Source: JANWHZ01 sp041487535
GTDB lineage: Bacteria; Patescibacteriota; Saccharimonadia; Saccharimonadales; UBA4665
Assembly: GCA_041487535.1 (NCBI GenBank)
Contig: JBGPNM010000003.1
Location: 1-43,475 of the forward strand
Direction: 5' to 3'
Length of the DNA stretch: 43,475 nt
The position numbers and the translations under genes are program-made. The notes under the pieces were generated by a model that saw only the letters and a list, made by a program, of their open reading frames with translations, ran no database searches and was not told the origin of the DNA. Of this stretch, positions 17,286 through 24,968 are shown in pieces; the stretch's first letter is position 1; every line of letters starts with the position of its first letter.

Positions 17286-17459
17286 TTAGAGCTAATCCCC
17301 ACCTCCCTGTTATTGGCAAAACCAGAGCAGCGCCCATGATGTGTAATCTGTTTTCTCGTTGAGGAAGCGTACCGTACTGGTACGCTGACGAGCGAAAAAC
17401 AGATTACACATGGGCGACCTTTGGCTTTTGGCCGACAGGGAGATGGGGATTAGCTCTAA
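17286..17459. repeat. Long palindrome (hairpin element copy 2)
   Basis: TTAGAGCTAATCCCC (17286-17300) is mirrored by GGGGATTAGCTCTAA ending at 17459, and pairing continues through CCCATGATGTGTAATCTGTTTT/AACAGATTACACATGGG to a central AGCGTACC/GGTACGCT stem. Nearly the whole 174 bp can fold as one hairpin. It lies between two convergent genes and supplies the sortase stop codon. The central GGAAGCGTACC matches the element at 1-155. It could be a bidirectional terminator or a MITE-like element. Confidence 0.7.
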
Positions 17460-18787
17460 AATATCGTATTCCAAATGCGGCTCCACAGCGATGGGCCGTT
17501 GCCGGGGAGATTGGGCGACGTAACGCTGGTGGCGCTGGTATTCGCGCCGCCTGGCTGGCCTGCTGGGTCGGGGCTGATCTGGTCGCCGACAACCACCAAG
17601 CGGTGCAGGCTGGTGCCCGGCGGGTCGCAGGTAATGAGGGTGGCGGTGGCGGCGTGCCCGGGCACGTTGTTGAGCACCCCCACGGCGTTGGGCTCGACAA
17701 TGCGCCTATCGAACACTTTGTATATGTACACTTTGCCGTTGTAAGTCAGGTAAAACGTATCGCCCGGCGCCAGTTCGTGCAAGAGCACGAAGGCGAACTT
17801 ATACTTGCCGGGATTGAAAATATTATTGCTGGAGTGGCCAAAGAACGCGGCGTTGCCGGTTTGTCCCGGCAGAACGGTGGATGGGTAATGCACAATGCCG
17901 CCTTCCAGCGCGGTTTCTATAGTCGCTTCATTTGTGCTGGTTACCGAGTAATCCGTCGGGATTTCTAGGTGGATTTTGGGGATGATGACTTCGGGCGTGC
18001 TGGTAGCTGCAACATCGCTTGGGTTAATAATAATCGGCGTTGCGCCGACATTGCGGCTCGGCTGAATAAACGGTGCGACAATTACCTCGTTAAAGAAACC
18101 AAACAGAAAGATAACAAGCGTAACTATCCCAACGCCCAAGCCGAACAACAGCGACTGCAGATGATGTCTGGCAGGCGGCAGGCTGCCGGCAGAGACTTTG
18201 TATTGTATGGTTTTACGTATGTCGGCGGCACCGCGTGTGTCGCGGCGAGGCAGTGAACGTGTCGGAGCCGACACCATCACTTCCGGCTGGGTTGGTAGGG
18301 CGGCCGGGCGCGGATGCGCGTACGCCTGCGATAGTGCCGAGTTATGGATTTGCTCCGGTCTGGCGGCCGCAATCGGCCTGCTTCTTGCCGTAATTGCCGG
18401 CGGCTGCGGCTTGTCGGCGTTGGCCGCGTAAAACTCTTGCCAGACCTGGTGTTTCTCGGCATCCGGTAGGCTAGCATAATAGTTGTGCCAGGCGGTTTGG
18501 ATCTCGGCCAGACTCTTGCCGCTTGAACTTAATTCGTACATAAACTGTTGGTGCGTGCTGCGAGGCGTCACCGCCTCTGCTTCGCGTTCCTCGGCGAGCG
18601 GGTCGGGCTCTTCTGCGTAGATGCGCGCCAGCTTTTCGCGGATCAGATCGACGGCCTGGTTACCGCCCGGCTGGCCGTTGCCGTCGGGAGACGGTACACT
18701 GTGCTCGCCGCGGGATAGCACATAGCTATTGGCGCCTGGTGCGCTCGCCATATCGTCAGTTTTCGGAAATAGAGGGTTCGTATTCAT
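17456..18787 (-). CDS. Sortase with long cytoplasmic N-terminal region
   Basis: 443 aa. An N-terminal cytoplasmic region of about 210 residues contains a helical segment (about 77-126, with FMYELSSSGKSLAEIQ and AWHNYYASLPDAEK), then a transmembrane helix (about 212-232) and a sortase domain (about 265-405). Catalytic residues are His318 in FFGHSS, Cys387 in TLITCDPPGT and Arg396 in LHRLVVVG. Sortases cleave cell-wall sorting motifs and join surface proteins to the envelope. No LPxTG-type substrate is evident here: the cohesin protein at 32.5-33.7 kb has a C-terminal helix but no visible sorting motif. ATG at 18787. Confidence 0.9.
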   Translation of the reverse strand: MNTNPLFPKTDDMASAPGANSYVLSRGEHSVPSPDGNGQPGGNQAVDLIREKLARIYAEEPDPLAEEREAEAVTPRSTHQQFMYELSSSGKSLAEIQTAWHNYYASLPDAEKHQVWQEFYAANADKPQPPAITARSRPIAAARPEQIHNSALSQAYAHPRPAALPTQPEVMVSAPTRSLPRRDTRGAADIRKTIQYKVSAGSLPPARHHLQSLLFGLGVGIVTLVIFLFGFFNEVIVAPFIQPSRNVGATPIIINPSDVAATSTPEVIIPKIHLEIPTDYSVTSTNEATIETALEGGIVHYPSTVLPGQTGNAAFFGHSSNNIFNPGKYKFAFVLLHELAPGDTFYLTYNGKVYIYKVFDRRIVEPNAVGVLNNVPGHAATATLITCDPPGTSLHRLVVVGDQISPDPAGQPGGANTSATSVTSPNLPGNGPSLWSRIWNTIF

Positions 18788-18920
18788 GCGTCTTAAAACA
18801 ACTTCTGCTAGCTTAACAACGATGATTATAGTATACTCTACCTCTGATAGTTGCGCTGGTAGCTAGACAATTCGACTTATGTTTGGCATACGAGCGTCGG
18901 GACTTTTCAAGCCTGTTAGC

Positions 18921-18944
18921 GCCGCAGTGGTGGAATGGTAGACA
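18921..18944 (+). pseudogene. 5' fragment of an interrupted tRNA-Leu
   Basis: GCCGCAG is the 5' acceptor strand, followed by TG, a D-arm start (GTGGAATGGTAGACA) and then a break. The complementary acceptor strand CTGCGGC with ACCA lies at 19148-19158, about 200 nt downstream. After the break comes a GCAAGC/GCTTGC hairpin with only a 3-nt loop, not an anticodon arm. Confidence 0.6.
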
Positions 18945-18973
18945 GCAAGCGTTGCTTGCACACAGCGAGTGGC

Positions 18974-19058
18974 GGGCGAGTGGCGGAACTGGTATACGCG
19001 CACGACTCAAAATCGTGTTCCTAACGGATTGAGGGTTCGATTCCCTCCTCGCCCACCA
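18974..19058 (+). tRNA. tRNA-Leu(CAA)
   Basis: 85 nt including encoded CCA. Acceptor GGGCGAG/CTCGCCC, D-stem GCG/CGC, anticodon stem CACGA/TCGTG with loop CTCAAAA (anticodon CAA, reads UUG), long variable arm TCC-TAAC-GGA, T arm GAGGG-TTCGATT-CCCTC. All arms are intact. An 11-bp tandem duplication (GCGAGTGGCGG at 18965-18975 and 18976-18986) overlaps its 5' end. It sits between two halves of another leucine tRNA. Confidence 0.95.
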
Positions 19059-19105
19059 ATCACTGTGTCGCCGGGGCGCACACTTTCAGTGTGCTGACAA
19101 ACGAA

Positions 19106-19158
19106 CAAAATCCTGTGAGGACAACCTTGTGTCGGTTCGACTCCGACCTGCGGCACCA
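19106..19158 (+). pseudogene. 3' fragment of an interrupted tRNA-Leu
   Basis: Reads CAAAA (3' part of an anticodon loop), TCCTG (3' anticodon strand), a variable arm with AGG-ACAA-CCT, T arm GTCGG-TTCGACT-CCGAC, and CTGCGGC-A-CCA matching the 5' fragment at 18921. The partner strand CAGGA for the anticodon stem is absent from the interval, so the gene as read cannot fold into a normal tRNA. Confidence 0.6.
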
Positions 19159-19209
19159 CATTTTGATTTATTGCCTCAGTTTCAGATATTTTAGCTATTA
19201 ACCGATAAG

Positions 19210-19330
19210 ATTCCAGCCCGTACCCCGCGGTCTTGCCGCGCGGGCCAGGTAAGGAGAGGGGTATGAGGAGAATCTCAGGTTCTCTTCATATGCAGCGAAC
19301 AACACGGCTCTGCCACGGGAATTTTTACTC
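19210..19330. repeat. Direct repeat A flanking secreted-protein cassette
   Basis: Shares a 73-bp identical block (19242-19314) with repeat B at 21060-21132, plus similar flanks (ATTCCAGCCC..ACCCCGCGG before, TTTTTACTC after). Contains possible stems GAGAA/TTCTC and GGTAC/GGTAAG-type pairs, so it may be transcribed as a structured RNA. It lies at the 3' side of the three-gene minus-strand cassette. Confidence 0.75.
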
Positions 19331-19436
19331 AATATGTCGTGCCGTCCGCTTTAGCTTCTAAAGCCTGTCGTACCTCGGGCTTGTTCATTAGCCTACTGCG
19401 GTAATGGCCGTCTATAGCCTTCCCAGCGCGGGCTAC

Positions 19437-19637
19437 CTATCGTTTCTTGCTGCTGCCGACCCATACGCCTAAGGCATAGCCAACCAAAAGTCCAGGGCCG
19501 AAGAGTAAGAACATGTTCCACTTATCTGATGACCCCCTCGGCTGGAGAAATCCGATTACGCCGATGACTATAATAGAAACAAACACAAGCGCCATGACCG
19601 TCCGCTGCAAAGGCGGCATATCTTGTAGTTTAATCAT
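19437..19637 (-). CDS. Small two-helix membrane protein, 66 aa
   Basis: Two hydrophobic segments (about 13-31 and 43-60) joined by a short polar loop, and a basic C-terminus SSKKR. No Shine-Dalgarno sequence is obvious. I do not recognise the family. It follows another small membrane protein and a secreted protein on the same strand, inside the direct-repeat cassette. The frame stays open after its stop codon for a further 35 codons of plausible sequence. Confidence 0.5.
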   Translation of the reverse strand: MIKLQDMPPLQRTVMALVFVSIIVIGVIGFLQPRGSSDKWNMFLLFGPGLLVGYALGVWVGSSKKR

Positions 19638-19666
19638 GTCTTAATGTTACCACCCTAACGCCCGCG

Positions 19667-19843
19667 TCAGCGTTTCCGGCGCGCCAACTGACCAATGGCA
19701 ATGATACCTCCGCCCATCACCACGAAGAAGGCAACGCTTACGGCCTCTGACCGGCTGCTCGCTAAGTGGTATAGGTGATTAGCGACCAGGCACGCTGCGA
19801 GCCATACCAATTGGGCAACATCAACCGCTATGTTTTTATTCAT
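19667..19843 (-). CDS. Small two-helix membrane protein, 58 aa
   Basis: Start at 19843 chosen for GGAG 9 nt upstream; an ATG at 19849 is too near that site. Two hydrophobic helices (about 7-22 and 35-52) and a basic tail ARRKR. It begins 17 nt after the stop of the secreted protein, so cotranscription is likely. The function is unknown; immunity or export helper for its neighbour is only one possibility. Confidence 0.55.
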   Translation of the reverse strand: MNKNIAVDVAQLVWLAACLVANHLYHLASSRSEAVSVAFFVVMGGGIIAIGQLARRKR

Positions 19844-19859
19844 GTGCATGTACTCCAGT

Positions 19860-20900
19860 TTAGCACCTTGCCCAGCCCCAGTGCATTGCCGGCCAGTTCA
19901 ACCATGGGTTGCTCAGGACAAAGTACGGGATGGCAAGTTGCAAGCAGCTGTTCGTATCGGATGCGTTGCGTACAGCCCAAGCTAATTGCGCCCCCTCGTA
20001 AAGTGTTATTACGGTACAGGCGACCTCGGCCGGCCAGTACGGTATTTTCGAGCAAACATAAGCCGCCAAACCCCAGCCAAAATACCCGACTTCCTGATAA
20101 TGCTTAATGTTTTGCGTCTCCCACCAGTTGAAGTTGACATATAGGTTCCATCCCCAGCTCAGCCACGGGTCTGCCGTTACCGGGTACACCACGCCCGACA
20201 CGTTATGCTCGATGTGTTGCGTAAGCGTCTGCCCATCCGTCGTAAAGTAGGTAGTAATCGTTTTACCGGCGGCGTCAGTGGCCCACGGCGCGGCGACGGA
20301 AGCAATAACGGTTCCCTTGGTGTTCAGCACGGAAGCCCCGCCAGTTTTGGTTAGCTCGATAGTGCCGCCGTTTGGCACGGATATTTTGTAATCGTATGAA
20401 GTCGGCGCATCCGGGCTGTCAATGATAGTCAGCAGCTGGACGCCTCCGTCGGCCGTTGCTCGCACGGCATTGGCGGAGCCGTTGGCGCCGGCGTAGGCTA
20501 CCACGCCGTTGCCAACTTTCTCAGCGTTTCCGTCCTGCCGGGCGTTCGGCAGCTGCACGTTCAATACCGGACCATTGTTTGGCGCGCCAAGCTCAACGCC
20601 ATTGCTAGCGTCATTGGGGGCCGTTACCGTTGCGCCACCGGCCGCTGCTTTAAGCGCGGCACGGCTGTCGCTCGTAGTATTGGCAGCCGGAGGAATAGCA
20701 AGCTTGCTTTGGGCATGGTCCAGGGCGCTGGCAATGTCCTGGGCGGGCACTTCCGTGCCGGCCGCCGTATTAGCTGCGGCAGCTGACGATGCAGCAAAAG
20801 CTGCGGCGGTTGGGAATAAAGCGCTGGCAAACAAAGTGCCGGCTACACCCAAAGAAGCTAGGCGTGACTTAGTAGGAGTGAACAATGCGCTGAGCGACAT
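19860..20900 (-). CDS. Secreted protein of the actinobacterial YPVTADPW type
   Basis: 346 aa from the ATG at 20900 (GAGG just upstream). The N-terminus has a signal peptide (about 8-38, ending AAAFAAS). The middle is a beta-rich region, ending in the motif GVVYPVTADPW that I associate with secreted proteins of actinobacteria (recalled, not searched). The last 100 residues are Trp/Tyr-rich with hydrophobic stretches and three Cys (VCSKIPYW, SCLQLAIPY and a terminal Cys), and could insert into membranes. An actinobacterial-like exported protein would fit an organism that lives on actinobacterial hosts. A good promoter lies 46 nt upstream. Confidence 0.7.
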   Translation of the reverse strand: MSLSALFTPTKSRLASLGVAGTLFASALFPTAAAFAASSAAAANTAAGTEVPAQDIASALDHAQSKLAIPPAANTTSDSRAALKAAAGGATVTAPNDASNGVELGAPNNGPVLNVQLPNARQDGNAEKVGNGVVAYAGANGSANAVRATADGGVQLLTIIDSPDAPTSYDYKISVPNGGTIELTKTGGASVLNTKGTVIASVAAPWATDAAGKTITTYFTTDGQTLTQHIEHNVSGVVYPVTADPWLSWGWNLYVNFNWWETQNIKHYQEVGYFGWGLAAYVCSKIPYWPAEVACTVITLYEGAQLAWAVRNASDTNSCLQLAIPYFVLSNPWLNWPAMHWGWARC

Positions 20901-20945
20901 CTCACCTCTTGTTTCTCCCACCGCAGTCAAACAGATTAGTGGCTA

Positions 20946-20974
20946 TTATTACGGATTAATACGGTGTCTGTCAA
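20946..20974 (-). promoter_or_regulatory. Sigma-70-like promoter of the secreted-protein cassette
   Basis: TTGACA (20974-20969), a 17-nt spacer and TAATAA (20951-20946) on the minus strand. The predicted transcript starts near 20940 and gives a leader of about 40 nt before the ATG at 20900. Confidence 0.65.
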
Positions 20975-21040
20975 GTATATTGACAAGTAAATGACATACC
21001 CGATCCGGCCAATCCTGAGCAAGGCAATTGATCACTATAA

Positions 21041-21176
21041 ATTCCAGCCCTTACCCCGCGGGCCAGGTAAGGAGAGGGGTATGAGGAGAATCTCAGGTTC
21101 TCTTCATATGCAGCGAACAACACGGCTCTGCCGCCAGCTAAATGCCAGTGGTCTCTGCCACGGGGCATTTTTACTC
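21041..21176. repeat. Direct repeat B flanking secreted-protein cassette
   Basis: Same family as 19210-19330, with the 73-bp identical block at 21060-21132. Contains a CTTACC-CCGCGGGCCA-GGTAAG hairpin, which the other copy keeps only partly, and a 27-bp internal addition after CTCTGCC. It is upstream of the cassette promoter, so the two copies bracket the three genes in the same orientation. Confidence 0.75.
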
Positions 21177-21699
21177 AGAAATGGGCCTGACAAGCACAAC
21201 GGAACGACGCTTCCTGCCATGAAATAGTAACTTACTGACAATGATAGTCGCCTACAGTACGCTCAGGTTCAACACCAACCGTTTATCCGAATACCGGAGA
21301 CGCTTTAGACGCATCATTAACCAATTGCCACATTGCTATCAGTTCGCGCCGGATCCGGTTCCATTTCGTCCAACTCACCTGCACCACGACGTCGCAATGC
21401 GACGTCAGCTTACGATACAATCAAATAAGTTTGTCAGCTTCTGTCGATTGCTCCTTACGCTCGCCAATCGCTTCGCTAGGTTGGATCGCGGCAAAACGCG
21501 TTTCCAAACTTGGCACTAGTGGCCTCGCGCCAGTCCTCCTTAGAAAACTTTAAACAGTCGACTTCGCTCCCTGGTTTGAAGTTTTGAAAACTGACCTTTC
21601 TTTTCAAAATGCGACTACTTGTGTAGACTAAAATCATGATTTAGCACGATCACCCTGGCGCATAGTTGTTGCTTGAACTTAAATCTAGGGAGATTGTGT
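21177..21699. other. Intergenic stretch with two hairpins
   Basis: No credible gene; a 92-codon open frame at 21241-21519 lacks a ribosome binding site and protein-like composition. Two hairpins are visible: a perfect GACGTCGCA/TGCGACGTC stem with a 1-nt loop (21388-21406), and AAAACTTTAAAC/GTTTGAAGTTTT (21544-21585), 12 bp with one G-T pair. They may be regulatory or the remains of a repeat. Confidence 0.45.
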
Positions 21700-22449
21700 A
21701 TGAATATAACAGTCATAAAAACACCTAAAATCACCGCGGGGTCGGCCCGCTTACTTGATTTACTTGACCGTCATGTTGCAGAATTTCATGAGCGAAATAT
21801 CCTGGCTGTTACTTCCAAAATCGTTTCGCTTTGCGAAGGGGCAGCGTTGCATATAGGGAGCATTGAAAAAGAAGCACTGATTGCGCGAGAATCTGACAAG
21901 TACCTCCCCGCAACACTGAGCAAATATGGACATCACTTTACTATCAAGAACGACACGCTTATACCGATGGCAGGAATCGACGAGTCAAATACCGACGGCT
22001 ATTATGTGCTCTGGCCCAGCGATGCGCAAAGAACGTGTAATGAAGTCCGTGAGTATTTACTGAAGCGGTTCTCTGTTAGTGAAGCGGGAGTCATCATAAC
22101 CGACAGTACCTGCCAGCCTTTACGGCGAGGCACGACCGGTATATGTTTGGCACATAGCGGTTTTGTGGCACTTAATAGTTACATCGGTCAAGCAGATTTA
22201 TTTGAACGGCCCATGCAGGTGACGCAAGCTAGCATCAGCGGTGGTCTAGCCGCCGCCGCGGTGGTATGTATGGGAGAGGGTGCCGAGCAGACGCCGCTTG
22301 CGATTATTTCGGGCGCTGATTTTGTGAAATTCCAGCCTCGCAATCCTAACGGTGAAGAGTTAGAACAGTTGCATATCTCTCTGGAAGACGATTTGTTCGC
22401 GCCATTTTTAGAGGCTGTGACATGGCACAACGGCGCACGTAGGCAGTAG
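21700..22449 (+). CDS. CofE-like gamma-glutamyl ligase family protein
   Basis: 249 aa from the ATG at 21700 (AGGGAGA 7 nt upstream). It matches the coenzyme F420-0:L-glutamate ligase fold: VTSKIVSLCEG near the N-terminus, ARESDKYLP, AGIDESN, GVIITDSTCQPLRRGTTG, and the C-terminal region ASISGGLAAAAVVCMGEGAEQTPLAIISG. CofE links glutamate to F420-0 using GTP. No other F420 gene is in the window. The next two genes, an NlpC/P60-like protein 2 nt away and an ATP-grasp ligase, suggest a different amide-forming role for this member. The operon setting is seen; the reaction is inferred. Confidence 0.75.
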   Translation: MNITVIKTPKITAGSARLLDLLDRHVAEFHERNILAVTSKIVSLCEGAALHIGSIEKEALIARESDKYLPATLSKYGHHFTIKNDTLIPMAGIDESNTDGYYVLWPSDAQRTCNEVREYLLKRFSVSEAGVIITDSTCQPLRRGTTGICLAHSGFVALNSYIGQADLFERPMQVTQASISGGLAAAAVVCMGEGAEQTPLAIISGADFVKFQPRNPNGEELEQLHISLEDDLFAPFLEAVTWHNGARRQ

Positions 22450-22451
22450 CC

Positions 22452-22973
22452 ATGGATAAGTGTCTTGAACGTTACGTCGATTCTGCATTTGTCTATCGTT
22501 ATACGCAGAATCCGGACGCGGTCCGTACTGAGGATGATGCACGCAAATACGGCCTGAATTGCGTGGCGCTAGCACATCTTGCAATAAAAGCGTTGACGGG
22601 CCACGAGCTGCCACCGGACTTGCTGTGCGCTGAACTGTACGCGGACAGAGAAAGGTTTGACCATACCGAAGATCTGAAAGATTTGCGAGCCGGTGACTTG
22701 GTCTGGTTTGGTATCGAGAATCCCAGCGTTATGCCTGATGCATTTATGCCTAGATATGAAGGTAGGACGCTTGTGAATTGGGACGAGTTCCCCGTTAAGC
22801 ATGTAGCGGTATACACTGGAGACCGGGATGTACAGGGTGAGGCCTTGCTTCTCAATGCTACTTTTTATGCGGGCACGAATGTAGTGTGGCCGCTATCGCA
22901 GTTCTCGTCTTACCGAAGATACAAGAAGATCTATGGCGCAAGCCGCTTGCGGAATATTGACATCGTGAAGTGA
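22452..22973 (+). CDS. NlpC/P60-like cysteine amidase/peptidase
   Basis: 173 aa, no signal peptide, so cytoplasmic. GLNCVALAHLAIKAL carries a probable catalytic Cys37 at the start of a helix, AGDLVWFG resembles the conserved GDLVFF strand of NlpC/P60 enzymes, and VKHVAVYTGD supplies the His. These enzymes hydrolyse or transfer peptide amide bonds. It starts 2 nt after the CofE-like gene and ends 24 nt before the ATP-grasp gene. It may release or trim the product made by the two ligases, or act as a transpeptidase. Confidence 0.65.
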   Translation: MDKCLERYVDSAFVYRYTQNPDAVRTEDDARKYGLNCVALAHLAIKALTGHELPPDLLCAELYADRERFDHTEDLKDLRAGDLVWFGIENPSVMPDAFMPRYEGRTLVNWDEFPVKHVAVYTGDRDVQGEALLLNATFYAGTNVVWPLSQFSSYRRYKKIYGASRLRNIDIVK

Positions 22974-22997
22974 ATGATTTATAACGTTTGATTAGTT

Positions 22998-24071
22998 ATG
23001 CCCGAAAATCCCCCTGTCATTCCTGAATCGAAAGATTATTATCCCTATGTCACAAGGAGCATATTACGGCTAATGGGACAGGGCGCGTTGACAAACGTGG
23101 TGGCCGTCGATATCGAGCCGGATTATGGTTATGTCGCCCGACTCACATATATGGACGGGGCTCATCGTATCACCTATGGTAATGATCTGGGATTGAACGC
23201 TGCTGCGGCGTGCGACCTGGCGAAGGATAAAGGACATACCAAGTTTATGCTGCGAACCATCGGTGTCAATTGCCCTAAAGGCGAGGAGTTTTTGCTACCA
23301 TGGTGGCATGAAAAAATTGGACCGGCACAAGCCGCGAGAGGTAACACGAATATCAAAACGGTTGCTCAAACTCCCGATTATATTGACCAGGAACTAGGCT
23401 ACCCGGTGTATGTTAAACCGGTTGACGGATCGAAGGGCGCTGATATTCACGTGCCACGGAACCGGGCAGAACTGGAAGAGATATTTGAAATCTATGAAAA
23501 GAAACGAGTGCGAGTTGCCTTAGTGGAAGAGCCGGTACGCATGCCAGACTATCGTATCGTTTGCTTGGACGGCGAGTTGATCAGCGCTTATCGCCGTTTG
23601 CCCTTAGCGGTGATCGGTGACGGATCAAGCAATATCCGGCAACTGCTGGAGAATCTCCAACGGCAGTATGAAGCCGAAGGACGAGATACACGCTTAGATA
23701 TCAACGATCCTCATGTGCAACGCTACATGGTGCAACATGGGCTGGGCGCCGATACTATACCTGGCGCCGGGCAGCCGGTTGCCCTGGCGTCTATATCAAA
23801 CCTTTCGGCAGGTGGTACGTCTAAAGACGTGTCTGATGTTATTAACGATAATTGGGTAAGCCTCGCCGCGCGTGTCGCCGAGAACTTTAATCTGCGGCTT
23901 GTTGGCGTAGACCTAGCGTGTAACGATATTACCTCGGCTGACGCTGATTATAGCGTCTTGGAAGTAAACGCATCACCAGGTTTAGACAACTATGCCGCCT
24001 CGGGAGAGGCGCAGCGAGGAGTCGTTGACGGCTTATATACAAAAGTTCTAAACGCTTTTCCTGGTCGATAA
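22998..24071 (+). CDS. ATP-grasp ligase, cyanophycin-synthetase/RimK-like
   Basis: 357 aa. The ATP-grasp core includes YPVYVKPVDGSKGADI (135-150, ATP-binding Lys and flexible glycine loop), ALVEEPVRMPDYRIVCLDG, AYRRLPLAVIGDG, a G-rich segment SNLSAGGTSKD and the metal-binding end FNLRLVGVDL...VLEVNASPGLDNY (Glu/Asn ligands). The arrangement (long insert, VIGDG, NLSxGGxxxD) is that of cyanophycin synthetase and glutamate-cysteine-ligase-like ATP-grasp enzymes, which join amino acids onto a carboxylate. Third gene of the CofE-like cassette; substrate unknown. Confidence 0.8.
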   Translation: MPENPPVIPESKDYYPYVTRSILRLMGQGALTNVVAVDIEPDYGYVARLTYMDGAHRITYGNDLGLNAAAACDLAKDKGHTKFMLRTIGVNCPKGEEFLLPWWHEKIGPAQAARGNTNIKTVAQTPDYIDQELGYPVYVKPVDGSKGADIHVPRNRAELEEIFEIYEKKRVRVALVEEPVRMPDYRIVCLDGELISAYRRLPLAVIGDGSSNIRQLLENLQRQYEAEGRDTRLDINDPHVQRYMVQHGLGADTIPGAGQPVALASISNLSAGGTSKDVSDVINDNWVSLAARVAENFNLRLVGVDLACNDITSADADYSVLEVNASPGLDNYAASGEAQRGVVDGLYTKVLNAFPGR

Positions 24072-24164
24072 TACGCGCCGAGCGCCGGTGCTTTCTCGAA
24101 AGCGATATCCAACCTATCTTGGGCTCGGTATGCCCAGTCTCTCCCGGAAAAGTTTAGCCTGATT

Positions 24165-24965
24165 TCACAGTACTGCTTCGTAGACGCCCGTCGTGAGGGC
24201 GGCGAATGGTTTGCTGGGATTTTGCAGCCACCAGACACTGCTTTGCGCGGCGACCGTGACGCGCCATATGTCCATAGGCTCCTGTAGTTTCGTGCTGCTT
24301 ACTTCGCCCTGTACGGCAACCAAAATTGTGTCTAGCTGTTTTACGATAACGTTAACGGCATGCAGCGAGCTGAACTCGTGCAGCGCATCCACAAGGCGCA
24401 ACAGGTCCATGCCGAAGGTGAAAGCCCGGGGAAATCGGGCGCGCATCGCCAGTTTTTGCAGCTGCGCCAGGCTGATTACCAGAGTAGTTTCAGGCCGGTG
24501 CAGCAGCGGCTGCGGCGAGGCGATGGCGTAATCGGCCGCGTCTTTGGTGAGGATGAGCTGGCCGGCGTAGCTGCCGATAAACTTCTCGAGTAGTATGGCG
24601 GTCTCGGAGTTCCGGCCAAGATCCCCGGCAACCAGGACGCTATCCGCCCAGACGCTTTGCAGCAGAAACTCGTCCAGCGCCTTTTGGCTGAAGCTGCCGC
24701 TTGGCGTACTCGGCGCAAATTCGCCCGCCTCGAATATTTTCCCGACAGTCTTTTTGAGTGCATCTGGCAGGAGGACGCGCGCCGTGCCGATGCCTGCCTG
24801 GCCTGCAGTCTTGTACGCATCTGCCGGCGCGGCGAACTCATAGGCGTTACCGCCAATAATTAACAGTTTGCCCGCCTGCTGCCGGTTCTCCGGCCGGCTC
24901 CAGAGCAGGTCCGGAAACAATGGTTTGTCCGTCGTTTGCCTGTGCCAGTAGCTAGCTTCAGCCAT
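24165..24965 (-). CDS. NnrD/YjeF-C-like carbohydrate kinase fold protein
   Basis: 266 aa resembling the C-terminal domain of NAD(P)HX dehydratases: AGKLLIIGGN near residue 31, AYKTAGQAGIGTARVLLPD, FAPSTPSGSFS, VLVAGDLGRNSET and LILTKDA. Canonical NnrD uses ADP to repair hydrated NAD(P)H, and its active site has an NAGTGD-like motif near the C-terminus; I do not see a clear version here (AALTTGVYEA occupies that area), so activity is doubtful. Starts 3 nt after the iminopeptidase stop, as the last gene of the attenuator-led operon. Confidence 0.6.
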   Translation of the reverse strand: MAEASYWHRQTTDKPLFPDLLWSRPENRQQAGKLLIIGGNAYEFAAPADAYKTAGQAGIGTARVLLPDALKKTVGKIFEAGEFAPSTPSGSFSQKALDEFLLQSVWADSVLVAGDLGRNSETAILLEKFIGSYAGQLILTKDAADYAIASPQPLLHRPETTLVISLAQLQKLAMRARFPRAFTFGMDLLRLVDALHEFSSLHAVNVIVKQLDTILVAVQGEVSSTKLQEPMDIWRVTVAAQSSVWWLQNPSKPFAALTTGVYEAVL

Positions 24966-24968
24966 ATG

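Noticed and set aside
18945..19105. Group I intron in a tRNA anticodon loop
   Set aside because: The interval is only about 160 nt, is half filled by a complete tRNA, and the 5' exon lacks the anticodon-stem strand that splicing would need.
19326..19436. Coding-like stretch (AIDGHYRSRLMNKPEVRQALEAK) in frame after the stop of the 66-aa membrane protein
   Set aside because: Only 19 codons follow its single ATG and there is no ribosome binding site. It may be a gene remnant or readthrough extension, but the evidence is too thin to annotate.
21241..21519. 92-codon plus-strand frame
   Set aside because: Basic, low-quality composition, no ribosome binding site, and a perfect hairpin lies inside it.
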